Of a stretch of DNA of 64,000 bases, positions 25,843-33,786 are shown piece by piece. Location of the stretch: contig NZ_JAFBCK010000001.1 in the NCBI RefSeq assembly GCF_016907695.1, positions 6,064,001 to 6,128,000 on the forward strand. Direction: 5' to 3'. Position 1 is the first letter of the stretch; each line of letters opens with the position of its first letter. Origin of the DNA: Actinokineospora baliensis (GTDB taxonomy: Bacteria; Actinomycetota; Actinomycetes; Mycobacteriales; Pseudonocardiaceae). The translations under genes were made by a program, and so were the position numbers. Below the pieces are notes generated by a model that saw only the letters and a list, made by a program, of their open reading frames with translations, did no database searches and had not been told where the DNA came from.

Positions 25843-27113
25843 GCGTCCCAACCGGATCCGAGTGAGGCGGCCGCACGGACCCCGGCGGCGCACCCGTCCT
25901 CGTGGAAGCCCCAGCCGTGGTAGGCGCCCGCGTAGGCGACGACCCCGTCGTTGAGGCTGGGCAGCTTTCGTTGCGCTTCAAGCATTTCCGGCGTGTAGAT
26001 CGGGTGGTGGTAGGTCATCCTGCGCAGCACGGCCTTGTCGGAGACGAGGTCCGTTGCGTTGAGGGTGACCACGTAGTCCTCCGGCTCGACGAGACCCATC
26101 AGCCGGTTCATGTGGTAGCTGACCTTCACGGGACCGTCGTCGGAACCGCAGGCGGGCTTGAGGTAGTTCCACGACGCCCGCGCCCGCTCGGAGCGGGGCA
26201 GCACGGACGGGTCCGTGTGCAGGACCGTCTCGTTGGTCGAGTACTCGATCGCGCCGAGCACCTCGCGCTCGGCCTCGGTCGGTTCGGCGAGCAGCCGCAG
26301 CGCCTGGTCGGGATGGGTGGCAACCACGACGCGGTCGAACCGGTGGCTCTGGTCGGCGGCGTCGCGCACCTCGACGTGGTCGCTGTGGCGGTGCAGCGCG
26401 CGAACGGGGGTGTCGGTGAGCACCGTGGTCAGCTGCTTGGCGACCAGGTCCACATAGGTCCGCGACCCGCCGACGACCGTGCGCCACGTCGGCGACCCGC
26501 TCACCGACAGCAGGCCGTGGTGGTCGAGGAAGCGGAACAGGTACTTGGCCGGGTACCGCATGCTCAGCTCCGGGCCCGCCGACCAGACGGCCGACACCAG
26601 CGGCACCAGGAAGTGGTCGACGAAGTACCGGGAGTAACCGCCGACGACGACGAACCCGCGCAGGGTGATCTCGTCCAGGTCGGAGCGCAGCACCCGGCGG
26701 GCGTGCAGGTGGAACCGCTTGACCTCGGCGAGCATCGCCAGGTACCTGGGCCGGAGGAGGGAACGCGGCTGGGCGAACACGCCTGCGAGACCGCGCGCCC
26801 CGGCGTACTCCAGGCCGCAGCCCTCGCACCGCACGCTCATCGACATCTCGGTGTCGCGGGTGGCCACGCCGAGCTCGCCGAACAGCCGCAGCAGGTTCGG
26901 GTAGGTGCGCTCGTTGTGCACGATGAACCCGGTGTCGACCTGGGTGAGCCCGCCGTCGGGCGTGCTGAGGTCGTGGGTGTGCGCGTGCCCACCGAGCCGG
27001 TCGTCCGCCTCGAACAGGGTCACCTCGAAGCGGCGCCGCAGCAGGTACGCGGCGGTCAGCCCCGCGACACCGCTCCCGATGACGGCCACCCGCCGTCTGT
27101 CGCCACCGGTCAC
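25839..27113 (-). CDS. FAD-dependent amine-oxidase-like oxidoreductase (Rv0449c-like)
   Basis: This 424-residue flavoprotein has an N-terminal dinucleotide fold VAVIGSGVAGLTAAYLL, FEADDRLGGHAHT, the VDTGFIVHNERTYPNL block and C-terminal AGAYHGWGFHEDG, all characteristic of the Rv0449c family. It probably acts on an acyl-lipid intermediate with the DUF1365 and Cfa partners it overlaps; the exact reaction is not known. Four Cys in the GCGLEYAG region and nearby are notable. A GAGGAGGAGAG site precedes the GTG start. It is the first gene of the three-gene operon. Confidence 0.9.
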   Translation of the reverse strand: MTGGDRRRVAVIGSGVAGLTAAYLLRRRFEVTLFEADDRLGGHAHTHDLSTPDGGLTQVDTGFIVHNERTYPNLLRLFGELGVATRDTEMSMSVRCEGCGLEYAGARGLAGVFAQPRSLLRPRYLAMLAEVKRFHLHARRVLRSDLDEITLRGFVVVGGYSRYFVDHFLVPLVSAVWSAGPELSMRYPAKYLFRFLDHHGLLSVSGSPTWRTVVGGSRTYVDLVAKQLTTVLTDTPVRALHRHSDHVEVRDAADQSHRFDRVVVATHPDQALRLLAEPTEAEREVLGAIEYSTNETVLHTDPSVLPRSERARASWNYLKPACGSDDGPVKVSYHMNRLMGLVEPEDYVVTLNATDLVSDKAVLRRMTYHHPIYTPEMLEAQRKLPSLNDGVVAYAGAYHGWGFHEDGCAAGVRAAASLGSGWDA

Positions 27114-27137
27114 TGCGCTCTCCTCCTCGGCCCGCCG

Positions 27138-27842
27138 CTAGAGCGGCACCCGAAGCCCTTCCGGTGAGGGCTGTCGCATGGCGTTCGTAATCCGGGGGTC
27201 CCCCGGTTGGGTGGCCAGGGCACCGAGCACGAAACCGGTCACCAGTCGGGTCCACTGGTCGGCGCGGCGCAACATGGCGTGCCGCTCACCGTGCACGTCG
27301 AACCGGGCGACACGGTCGGTGACGGCCTTGGCACGGCGCGCGTAGTCGTAGGACAGCCGCGGGTCGGTCATCCGGTCGAGCACACCGTGCGCGATCAGCA
27401 CCTCCCGCCCCGCGAGCTGCTTGACCGGCTCCCCCTCCGGCGTCCACGGCGCCAGCGCGCACACCGCGATCACCGACGGGTCGTCGGCGACGCGCAGCGC
27501 AACCCGGCCGCCCATGGAGTGACCAACCAGGACAACGGGGACGTCACCGTGGGTGCGGCGGATCTCCTCCAGCGCCCAGCGGGCGTCCTGGACGGGGTCG
27601 AGATCGGGGGCGTTCCAGCCGCGGTAGCGGTCACGCAGCAGCCAGGCCGCGATCCCGTGCTCGGCACCCCGCCTGGCGATGTCCTTGGCGAACGGGACCA
27701 TCCGCAGGTAGGCCAACTGGAGCGGATGGGTCCGCGCACGGCTGTGCTCACGGCCGCCGTGCAAGACGAGCGCCACCGCCCGCACGTCCGGGGGGCGGCC
27801 GTGCACCGCGATCGTCGGCGTCGGCCCGGTGGAGGGGGTCAC
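27138..27842 (-). CDS. Alpha/beta hydrolase
   Basis: This protein of about 234 residues has a complete serine hydrolase triad: nucleophile in VGHSMGGRVAL, Asp in HGVLDRMTDP and His in GERHAML, plus the oxyanion strand ALVLHGGREHS. The substrate is unknown; size and motifs fit dienelactone-hydrolase or small esterase types. The open frame continues 615 bases upstream through a tandem repeat array, but similarity to hydrolases begins only at about 27842 (GTG), so I end the gene there. It lies 24 bases upstream of the amine oxidase gene on the same strand and may be the operon's first gene. Confidence 0.82.
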   Translation of the reverse strand: MTPSTGPTPTIAVHGRPPDVRAVALVLHGGREHSRARTHPLQLAYLRMVPFAKDIARRGAEHGIAAWLLRDRYRGWNAPDLDPVQDARWALEEIRRTHGDVPVVLVGHSMGGRVALRVADDPSVIAVCALAPWTPEGEPVKQLAGREVLIAHGVLDRMTDPRLSYDYARRAKAVTDRVARFDVHGERHAMLRRADQWTRLVTGFVLGALATQPGDPRITNAMRQPSPEGLRVPL

Positions 27843-27936
27843 AGCACAATCTTCGCGCAACCGGCGGAATCGGCTTGGTGGAGTGATCCTGGTCGCTGTC
27901 GGGTCTGGGTGGTGTTGGGTCTGGGTCGCGCGGTGG

Positions 27937-28610
27937 GCTCGATGGGGCGGACTTCCTTTGCGCGGGGCCCCTGCGCCGTCCTCGGAAGAGCACAAAGGCG
28001 GGGCCTGAAAAGACGGCCCTCCCTCGCGCGAGAGCTTACGGACGGCGCCACCCCACGCAAAGGAAGTCCGCCCCATCGAGCAGGAGGTGGCGGACTTCAT
28101 CGCGGGCCCTGCACCGCCCTGGATCGAGCACGAGGCAGAGCCAAAGAACACCTCCCCGCGCGCGGGCCTGCGGACCGCGCCACCCCACGCGAAAGAAGTC
28201 CGCCCCATCGAGCAGGAACGGGGGTCACCGCCTTTGCGCGCGGGGCTTGCACCGTCCTGGAGAAACACGAGGCGGGGCCTAGATGCGCCCTCCCCCGCGC
28301 GCGGGCATGCGGACGACACCACCACAAGGCAAGTCCGCCCCATCGAGCAGGAGGTGGCGGACTTCACCACGGCCCCACATCGTCCCGAGAAGAACACGAA
28401 CCGGGGCCTAAAGACGCCCTCCCCCGCGTGGGCCTGCGGACCGCGCCACCCACGCAAAGGAAGTTTGCCCCATCAAGCAGGAGATGGCGGACATCATCAC
28501 GGGCCCCGCACCGTCCTGCGAAGAGCACCAAGCGGGGCCCAAACGCCCTCCCTCGCGCGCGAGCTTGCAGACCGCGCCACCCCACGCGAAAGAAGTCCGC
28601 CCCATCGAGC
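27937..28610. repeat. Tandem array of five 130-145-bp units (repeat locus II)
   Basis: The 876 bases between two divergent hydrolase genes hold no clear gene. Five units end at 28081, 28213, 28348, 28478 and 28610, each with CCGCCCCATCGAGCAGGA (one unit has TTGCCCCATCAAGC). Unit 1 is bounded by complementary arms (GATGGGGCGGACTTCC / GGAAGTCCGCCCCATC). Between units, GAAGTCCGCC and GGCGGACTTC face each other and can form short hairpins. The units are a diverged relative of the 148-bp elements at the other three loci. Flanks 27843-27936 and 28632-28690 show nothing identifiable. Confidence 0.8.
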
Positions 28611-28690
28611 AGGAGATGGCGGTCTTCATCGTCCGCGCGGGTCCGCGGTCGCCCAGGTCGCGCGGGGCTTGCCGGTCGCCGTGAGAGGTG

Positions 28691-28712
28691 TGTCGGGCGC
28701 GGTCGATAACCT
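28691..28712 (+). promoter_or_regulatory. Possible RecA-NDp/PafBC-like leaderless promoter of the hydrolase gene
   Basis: TGTCGGGC, eight bases, then TAACCT fits TGTCRGTG-N8-TANNNT except at the last two bases of the first box. TAACCT ends six bases before GTG 28719, so the transcript would be leaderless. Confidence 0.4.
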
Positions 28713-28718
28713 GCCGCG

Positions 28719-29543
28719 GTGAGCGAGTACCGGCAGATCACCACTGAGGCGGGCACCTTCGACGCTGTGGGCGCGGGGCCGCCTGGTGGGCAGCCGGTGT
28801 TGTTGTTGCACGGGTTTCCGCAGGCGGCGGTGGCGTGGGAGCACCAGGTGGAGGTGCTGGGGCATGCCGGGCTGCACGCGGTCGCCTTCGACCAGCGCGG
28901 GTACTCGCCGTCGGTGCGGCCGGACGATGTGGCTGACTACCAGGTGGACGCCCTGGTTGGCGATGTGCTGGCGGTGGCGGACGCGCTGGGGTGGGCGGAG
29001 TTCGACCTGGTCGGGCACGACTGGGGTGCTGTGGTGGCTTGGCACACCGCGGCCGCGCACCCGGACCGGCTGCGCACGCTGACCGCGGTGTCCACCCCGC
29101 ACCCGTCCGCCCTGGCCGCCGCGCTGAGCGGGGACGAGGACCAGCGGCTGCGGTCGCAGCACATCCCGGTGCTCAAGGAGCGCTCGGCCGAGCGGCGGCT
29201 GCTGGCCGACAACGCCGCCGCGCTGCGGCAGGTGTTCGAGTACCGGATCCCGCAGTCCGCCGTGGACGAGTACGTCTCGCGGTTGGCCGAGCCGGGCGCG
29301 TTGACCGCGGCGCTGAACTGGTTCCGGGCCGAACGGTGGAATGTGGCGCCCGATCCGGTGACCGTGCCGACGATGTACGTGTGGGGCGGCGAGGACGTGG
29401 CGATCGGGTCGACGGCGGCGCTGAGCTGCGGCAACTGGGTGAATGGTCTATACCGATTCGAGCTGGTGGAGGACGCCTCGCACTGGGTGCCGCAGGAGGC
29501 TCCCGACCTGGTGGCGGGCCTGCTACTCGATCATCTGCGGTAG
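28719..29543 (+). CDS. Epoxide-hydrolase-like alpha/beta hydrolase
   Basis: This protein of 274 residues has the epoxide-hydrolase/haloalkane-dehalogenase pattern: HGFPQ oxyanion motif, Asp nucleophile in VGHDWGAVVAW, acidic residue in WGGEDVAIG and His in DASHWVPQE. Having Asp rather than Ser as nucleophile points to epoxide or C-halogen substrates. The substrate is unknown; detoxification is an inference. No ribosome site is visible; a TANNNT box six bases before the GTG suggests a leaderless mRNA. Confidence 0.88.
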   Translation: MSEYRQITTEAGTFDAVGAGPPGGQPVLLLHGFPQAAVAWEHQVEVLGHAGLHAVAFDQRGYSPSVRPDDVADYQVDALVGDVLAVADALGWAEFDLVGHDWGAVVAWHTAAAHPDRLRTLTAVSTPHPSALAAALSGDEDQRLRSQHIPVLKERSAERRLLADNAAALRQVFEYRIPQSAVDEYVSRLAEPGALTAALNWFRAERWNVAPDPVTVPTMYVWGGEDVAIGSTAALSCGNWVNGLYRFELVEDASHWVPQEAPDLVAGLLLDHLR

Positions 29544-29550
29544 CTGCCTC

Positions 29551-29556
29551 TAGGCT
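29551..29556 (+). promoter_or_regulatory. -10 hexamer of a leaderless promoter (MocA-like gene)
   Basis: TAGGCT ends six bases before ATG 29563, and no ribosome site lies before the ATG. The gap to the upstream hydrolase gene is only 19 bases, so this could also be read through. Confidence 0.45.
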
Positions 29557-29562
29557 GCCGCC

Positions 29563-30126
29563 ATGGTGGTTCCCGGCGGCGCGCGCACGGCGGGCCTGCT
29601 GCTGGCGGCGGGCGGCGGCAGGCGCTTCGGCATGCCCAAGGCACTGGTGCCCTACCGGGGCAGGCTGCTGGTCGAGCACGCTCTGATCGCGCTGGCGGAT
29701 TGTCACCCGAGGGTCGTGGTGCTGGGCGCGGGCGCCGAGCAGGTGCCTGAACTGCCCGCCGTCGTGGTGCGCAACGAGGTCTGGACCACCGGGATGGGCT
29801 CGTCGTTGCGGGTCGGGCTCGCGGCCCTGGAGGGCACCGACGCCGACGCCGTGGTGGTGCTGCCGGTCGACACCCCAGGCGTGACCGCGGCCGCCGTGGC
29901 CCGCCTCGCCGCCCTCGCCGCGCCGGACGCGCTGGCCAGGGCCTCTTACGCCGGGGTGCCAGGTCACCCCGTCCTCATCGGGCGCGCGCACTGGGCGGGG
30001 GTCGCCGAGTTGGCCGTCGGCGACACCGGCGCGCGGCCGTACCTGGCCAGGCACCCGGTCACCGACGTCCCGTGCGGGGACGTGGCCGAGGGCGCCGACG
30101 CGGACCGTCCCGAGGAACTCAGCTAA
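29563..30126 (+). CDS. MocA-like nucleotidyltransferase
   Basis: This 187-residue NTP_transf_3 domain has the nucleotide loop LLLAAGGGRRFGMPKALVPYRGRLLVE, the middle TGMGSSLRVGLAAL, and metal-binding VLPVDTPGV. The closest family is molybdenum-cofactor cytidylyltransferase (MocA), which makes MCD from Mo-molybdopterin and CTP for xanthine-dehydrogenase-type enzymes. No molybdoenzyme gene is in the window, so the assignment is to family only; MobA or other sugar nucleotidyltransferases are alternatives. Confidence 0.8.
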   Translation: MVVPGGARTAGLLLAAGGGRRFGMPKALVPYRGRLLVEHALIALADCHPRVVVLGAGAEQVPELPAVVVRNEVWTTGMGSSLRVGLAALEGTDADAVVVLPVDTPGVTAAAVARLAALAAPDALARASYAGVPGHPVLIGRAHWAGVAELAVGDTGARPYLARHPVTDVPCGDVAEGADADRPEELS

Positions 30127-30159
30127 GCCAGTCCCCACTTCCCCCGAGGAGGAACCCCC

Positions 30160-30885
30160 ATGCCAGAAGACGTCTACGGCGACCAGGTCCTGGCCCACCT
30201 GGCCCGGGTCGGCGCGCACAACGCGGACGCCCTCGACGACGTGTCCGACCTGGTGCTCGCCTGCGTCCGGGCCGACGGGCTGGTGCTGACCGCGGGCGCG
30301 GGCCACTCGCTGGCCGCGGTGGCCGAGACGTTCTTCCGCGCGGGCGGGCTGGCCAACGTGCGGCCGCTGTTCACCGAGGACCTGCAGGTCTTCGGCGGGG
30401 CGCGCCGGGCGACGGCGGCCGAGCGGCGGCCCGGCCTGGCCAGGTCGGTGTTCAGCCTGGTCACCCGCTCCGGGCACGAGGTGCTGTTCCTGTTCTCCAA
30501 CTCCGGGATCAACCACTACCCGGTGGAGTTGGCGCTGACCGCGCTGGAGGCCGGGGTCCCGGTGGTGGCGGTGACCTCGCCCGCGGCGTCGGCCGACACC
30601 CCGCCGCGGGCGGGCACCAAGCTCTCGCTCAACGCCACGATCATCCTGGACACGCTGACCGGCCCCGGTGACGTGAGCTACCCGGCGGACTCACCGGTCA
30701 CCGCGTCGTTGTCCACGTTGAGCAACGCCTACCTGTGGAACCAGGTCCTGGCCAGGGTGTTCGACAAGGCCACCGCCGCCGGGGTGCAGCTGCCGCTGTG
30801 GCGCAGCTCCAACGTGGAGGGCGGCGACGCGGCGAACGCCGGTCTGCTGGAGCGCTACGGCGAGCGCGTTCCCCAGCTGGGCTAG
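30160..30885 (+). CDS. SIS domain protein (UPF0309-like)
   Basis: This 241-residue protein has a single SIS (sugar isomerase) domain: TAGAGHSLAAVAETFFRAGG is the first phosphosugar loop and LFLFSNSGINHYPVELA the Ser-rich second loop. The length and the SNSGIN motif fit the UPF0309 group. It probably binds or isomerises a phosphosugar; no partner gene betrays the pathway. GAGGAGG precedes the ATG. Its stop overlaps the stop of the convergent ABC permease gene as CTAG. Confidence 0.85.
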   Translation: MPEDVYGDQVLAHLARVGAHNADALDDVSDLVLACVRADGLVLTAGAGHSLAAVAETFFRAGGLANVRPLFTEDLQVFGGARRATAAERRPGLARSVFSLVTRSGHEVLFLFSNSGINHYPVELALTALEAGVPVVAVTSPAASADTPPRAGTKLSLNATIILDTLTGPGDVSYPADSPVTASLSTLSNAYLWNQVLARVFDKATAAGVQLPLWRSSNVEGGDAANAGLLERYGERVPQLG

Positions 30886-31574
30886 TCGCGACGGTCCCAC
30901 CTGGCGTACCGCAGGCCGAGCGCCCAGCCCACCGCGGTCCAAGCCGCCATCGACAGCAGCGGCAGGAGCACGTCGCCCCCGCCGCCGACGAGGGTGGCGA
31001 CGGCACCGCCCGGTAGCGCGACCGCCCAGCGGGAATCCGTGCTCAGCGCCCAGATGGCGCCACCGAGGGCGAGGAAGAAGAACGGCGCGGTGGTGATCTG
31101 CGCCGCTTCGGCGGAGGCGGAGAACGCGGCGGTCAGCAGTCCGACCGCCGCGTTCACCGCGACGCCGCCGACGATCGCGAGGACGAGCCCGGCCGGGTTG
31201 GCGGGCGCCGGGGCGCCGAAGGCGAACGCCACACCGGTCAGCAGCAGGCACTGGGCGACGCCCAGCACGAGGAAGGGCGCCAGCACCCCGCTGATGATCG
31301 CCAGGTCGGAGAGCTCACCGGAGCGCAGCCGCTTGAGCGAGAGGTCTTGGCGGCGCGCGGCGAAGACGGTCGTGGTGCACACGTAGACGGTCAGCCCCTG
31401 CGCCGAGATCAACTGCATCGAGAGGGCGAACTTCCACCAGTCGGGCTCGCCGTCGGGGCTGAACAGGAACAGGACGCCGAGCACGATCGGCAGCACCAGC
31501 GCCATCGACGCGGTGGTCTTGTTCCGCAGCAACTGGACCAGCTCGGCGCGCGACAACGCCATCACCGCGCTCAC
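30882..31574 (-). CDS. ABC-2 type transporter permease
   Basis: This membrane protein of 230 residues has six predicted helices in the ABC-2 arrangement, including ELVQLLRNKTTASMALVLPIVLG at the N-terminus and AEAAQITTAPFFFLALGGAIW. It pairs with the ATPase gene it overlaps by GTGA (start GTG 31574). Such small ABC-2 pairs beside a DesK/DesR-type system commonly export lipids, peptides or drugs; the substrate here is unknown. Confidence 0.88.
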   Translation of the reverse strand: MSAVMALSRAELVQLLRNKTTASMALVLPIVLGVLFLFSPDGEPDWWKFALSMQLISAQGLTVYVCTTTVFAARRQDLSLKRLRSGELSDLAIISGVLAPFLVLGVAQCLLLTGVAFAFGAPAPANPAGLVLAIVGGVAVNAAVGLLTAAFSASAEAAQITTAPFFFLALGGAIWALSTDSRWAVALPGGAVATLVGGGGDVLLPLLSMAAWTAVGWALGLRYARWDRRD

Positions 31575-32482
31575 GCGGTCACCCCCTGGGTGTTGTGGAA
31601 GACCTCGGCGAGCGAGGCGTGGGAGGCCCGCAGCCGGGCCAGTTGCAGGTCGCGGGCCGCGGCCCAGGTGAGCAGGGCGGTGAGGTCGTCCTGCAGGGCG
31701 CGGGTCCGGATCTCGACCCGGCCCGCGGCGAACGCGTCGGGGTCGAGGGTGCCGGTGAGCGCGGGCAGGTCGGCCGCGACGACGCCGGGCGGGGTCACGA
31801 AGGCGATCCGCGACGCCTCGCGCTCGAGGACGTCGACCAGGGTCCCGGTGACGGCGACCTGGCCCTCGTGCAGGATCGCGAGCCGGTGCGCGAGGTGTTC
31901 GGCCTCTTCCAGGTAGTGGGTCGTCAGCAGCACGGTGGTGCCGCGGGCGACCATGCCGCGCAGCATGTCCCAGGTGCGCCGCCGCGACTCCGGGTCGAGG
32001 CCGGTGGTCGGTTCGTCCAGGAACAGCAGCTCCGGTTCCCCCAGGGTGGCGACGGCGAGGTCCAGGCGCCTGCGCTCGCCGCCGGAGAGCTTGCTCGTGC
32101 GCACCCCGGCGCGGTGTTCGAGGCCCGACGCGGCCAACGCGGCGTCCACTTCGGCTGGTCGTGAGGTCAGCGACCGCCACATCCGCAGGGTTTCCAGCAC
32201 GGTCAGCTCGCCGCCCGGCCCGCTGTCCTGCAGCAGCACCCCGGTGCGCGGGCGGATCCTGGCCCGGTCGGCGTCCGGGCGCAGGCCGAACACGCGGACC
32301 GTGCCCCCGCTCGGCGCGCGGTGGCCCTCCAGCACCTCCAGCGCGGTCGTCTTCCCGGCGCCGTTGGTGCCCAGCAACGCGAACAGCTCCCCCTGGGCCA
32401 CGTCGAAGTCCACGCCCCGCACGGCCTCGAAGGTGCCGTAGCGGCAGCGCAACCCCCGTACCTCGATGACTGATTCCCTCAT
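31571..32482 (-). CDS. ABC transporter ATP-binding protein
   Basis: This ATPase of 303 residues has Walker A GTNGAGKTT, Q-loop LLQDSG, signature KLSGGERRRLDLA, Walker B LLFLDEPTTGLD and the H-loop LTTHYLEEAEHL. The C-terminal 80 residues form the extra beta domain seen in ABC-2 drug exporters (DrrA/CcmA type). ATG 32482 is the family start; the longer open frame overlaps the divergent kinase promoter region and is not used. The permease gene is coupled downstream. Confidence 0.95.
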   Translation of the reverse strand: MRESVIEVRGLRCRYGTFEAVRGVDFDVAQGELFALLGTNGAGKTTALEVLEGHRAPSGGTVRVFGLRPDADRARIRPRTGVLLQDSGPGGELTVLETLRMWRSLTSRPAEVDAALAASGLEHRAGVRTSKLSGGERRRLDLAVATLGEPELLFLDEPTTGLDPESRRRTWDMLRGMVARGTTVLLTTHYLEEAEHLAHRLAILHEGQVAVTGTLVDVLEREASRIAFVTPPGVVAADLPALTGTLDPDAFAAGRVEIRTRALQDDLTALLTWAAARDLQLARLRASHASLAEVFHNTQGVTA

Positions 32483-32616
32483 GGCCGAAGTGTGCGGCAA
32501 CGGCCGAACGTCGCGGTAGGACCGGGGGTCAGCGGTCGCCGGGTGATCACCACGACCGGGGCATGACAAATGTCAGCGGTTCGACCCGCCGCGGCTCCGG
32601 TCGCCCCTGCTTCCCC

Positions 32617-32622
32617 TACATT
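32617..32622 (+). promoter_or_regulatory. -10 hexamer of a leaderless promoter (sensor kinase)
   Basis: TACATT ends six bases before GTG 32629, whose upstream bases show no ribosome site. It lies in the 146-base divergent interval between the ABC ATPase and the kinase gene. Confidence 0.5.
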
Positions 32623-32628
32623 CACCCC

Positions 32629-33786
32629 GTGGACCGACTGGCGCACAACCTCCTGGACCGGGTCCGGCGCTACATCGTCGTCACCCTCGCGTTCACCGCG
32701 TCGCTGGGGGCGCTGGTCCTGGCGCTGGACCTGATGAGCCTGCGCTACGGTCCCACCGCGACCGCCGCGCTGGCCCCGGCCGGGTTGATCGGGCTGGTGC
32801 AGTACGTGCGGATCAGCGGGTTCAGCATGCCGACCCTGCGCGCGGCCGTGCCCCGGCGCGGGGAGATCGCGGCGACGGTGGTGCTCACGCTGGGCGCGTG
32901 GTGGCTGGCGCAGTGGCAGGCGCCGCTGGGCATCGGGTGGGCGCTGCCGTGCAGCCTGGTGATCGGCGCGTGGCTGCCCATGGTCGGCGGCTGGTGGCGG
33001 TGGCCCGCGGTGGTGGGCGGCGGGTTGCTGGTCGGGCTGTCCGGCTACGCGGTGGAGGTGCTGTCCGGCAGACCGAGCGAGGGGTCGTCGGTGGCGTGGG
33101 TGGTGGTCCTCGCCCTGCTGGTGCCGTTCGTCGCTTTCTGCAACTTCCTGCAGGTGTGGCTGTGGTCGATGGTCCGCCAGCTCGACAGCGCCCGCCAAGT
33201 CGCGGGCGAACTCGCTGTTGCCGAGGAACGGCTGCGGTTCGCCGCGGAGCTGCACGACATCCAGGGCCACCACCTGCAGGCCATCGCGCTCAAGGGCGAA
33301 CTGGCTGCCCGGCTGATCGGACAGGACGACGAGGCCGCCCGGGTCCAGGTGACCGAGGTGGGCGAGCTGGCCAGGACCGCGCTAAAGGAAACCCGCGCGG
33401 TCGTACACGGCTACCGCCGGTCGAGCCTGCCCACCGAGATCGGCAACGCGGTCGACATCCTGCGCGCGGCAGGCATCAACGCGACGGTGCGCGGGAGTGC
33501 TACCGAAGTCCCGCCGCCACTGCAGCCGCTGTTCGGGATCCTCGTGCGGGAAGGGACCACGAACATCTTGCGGCACAGCACGGCAGTGGAGTGCTCCCTG
33601 ACCGTCGAGGTCATCAGCGGCCGAGTCCGGGTGGAGCTGTCCAACGACGGCGTGCGCGACCGAGACACCGTGCCGGGCAGTGGTTTGCAAGGACTCAAGG
33701 AACGATTCGCCGTAGTGGGCGGATCGGTCCGAGCACAACGCGACGGCGACGGTTTCCACCTGATCGGCGAAGCGGTACTGCCGTGA
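32629..33786 (+). CDS. NarL/DesK-type sensor histidine kinase
   Basis: This protein of about 385 residues has five to six transmembrane helices in its first 185 residues and almost no extracellular loops, which is typical of DesK-type sensors of membrane state. HisKA_3 carries the phospho-acceptor in AAELHDIQGHHLQAI; HATPase has VREGTTNILRHS and GSGLQGLKERF. GTG 32629 fits a leaderless transcript; the longer ATG-initiated frame has no family similarity. It is coupled to the response regulator by GTGA and divergent from the ABC-2 pair, its likely target. Confidence 0.92.
   Translation: MDRLAHNLLDRVRRYIVVTLAFTASLGALVLALDLMSLRYGPTATAALAPAGLIGLVQYVRISGFSMPTLRAAVPRRGEIAATVVLTLGAWWLAQWQAPLGIGWALPCSLVIGAWLPMVGGWWRWPAVVGGGLLVGLSGYAVEVLSGRPSEGSSVAWVVVLALLVPFVAFCNFLQVWLWSMVRQLDSARQVAGELAVAEERLRFAAELHDIQGHHLQAIALKGELAARLIGQDDEAARVQVTEVGELARTALKETRAVVHGYRRSSLPTEIGNAVDILRAAGINATVRGSATEVPPPLQPLFGILVREGTTNILRHSTAVECSLTVEVISGRVRVELSNDGVRDRDTVPGSGLQGLKERFAVVGGSVRAQRDGDGFHLIGEAVLP

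Noticed and set aside
27138..28457. The hydrolase frame extends 615 bases through the tandem array, giving repeated SCSMGRTSFAWGGAV-like peptides
   Set aside because: Units are not all multiples of three and the peptides look like translation of a GC-rich DNA repeat; family similarity starts at 27842.
27937..28610. Possible CRISPR array
   Set aside because: Repeat units are 130-145 bases, diverged throughout, with no short constant repeat/unique spacer pattern and no cas genes.
28087..28722. Long (+) strand frame across the 28 kb array
   Set aside because: Low-complexity Pro/Arg/His translation of repeats, no codon-usage or family support.
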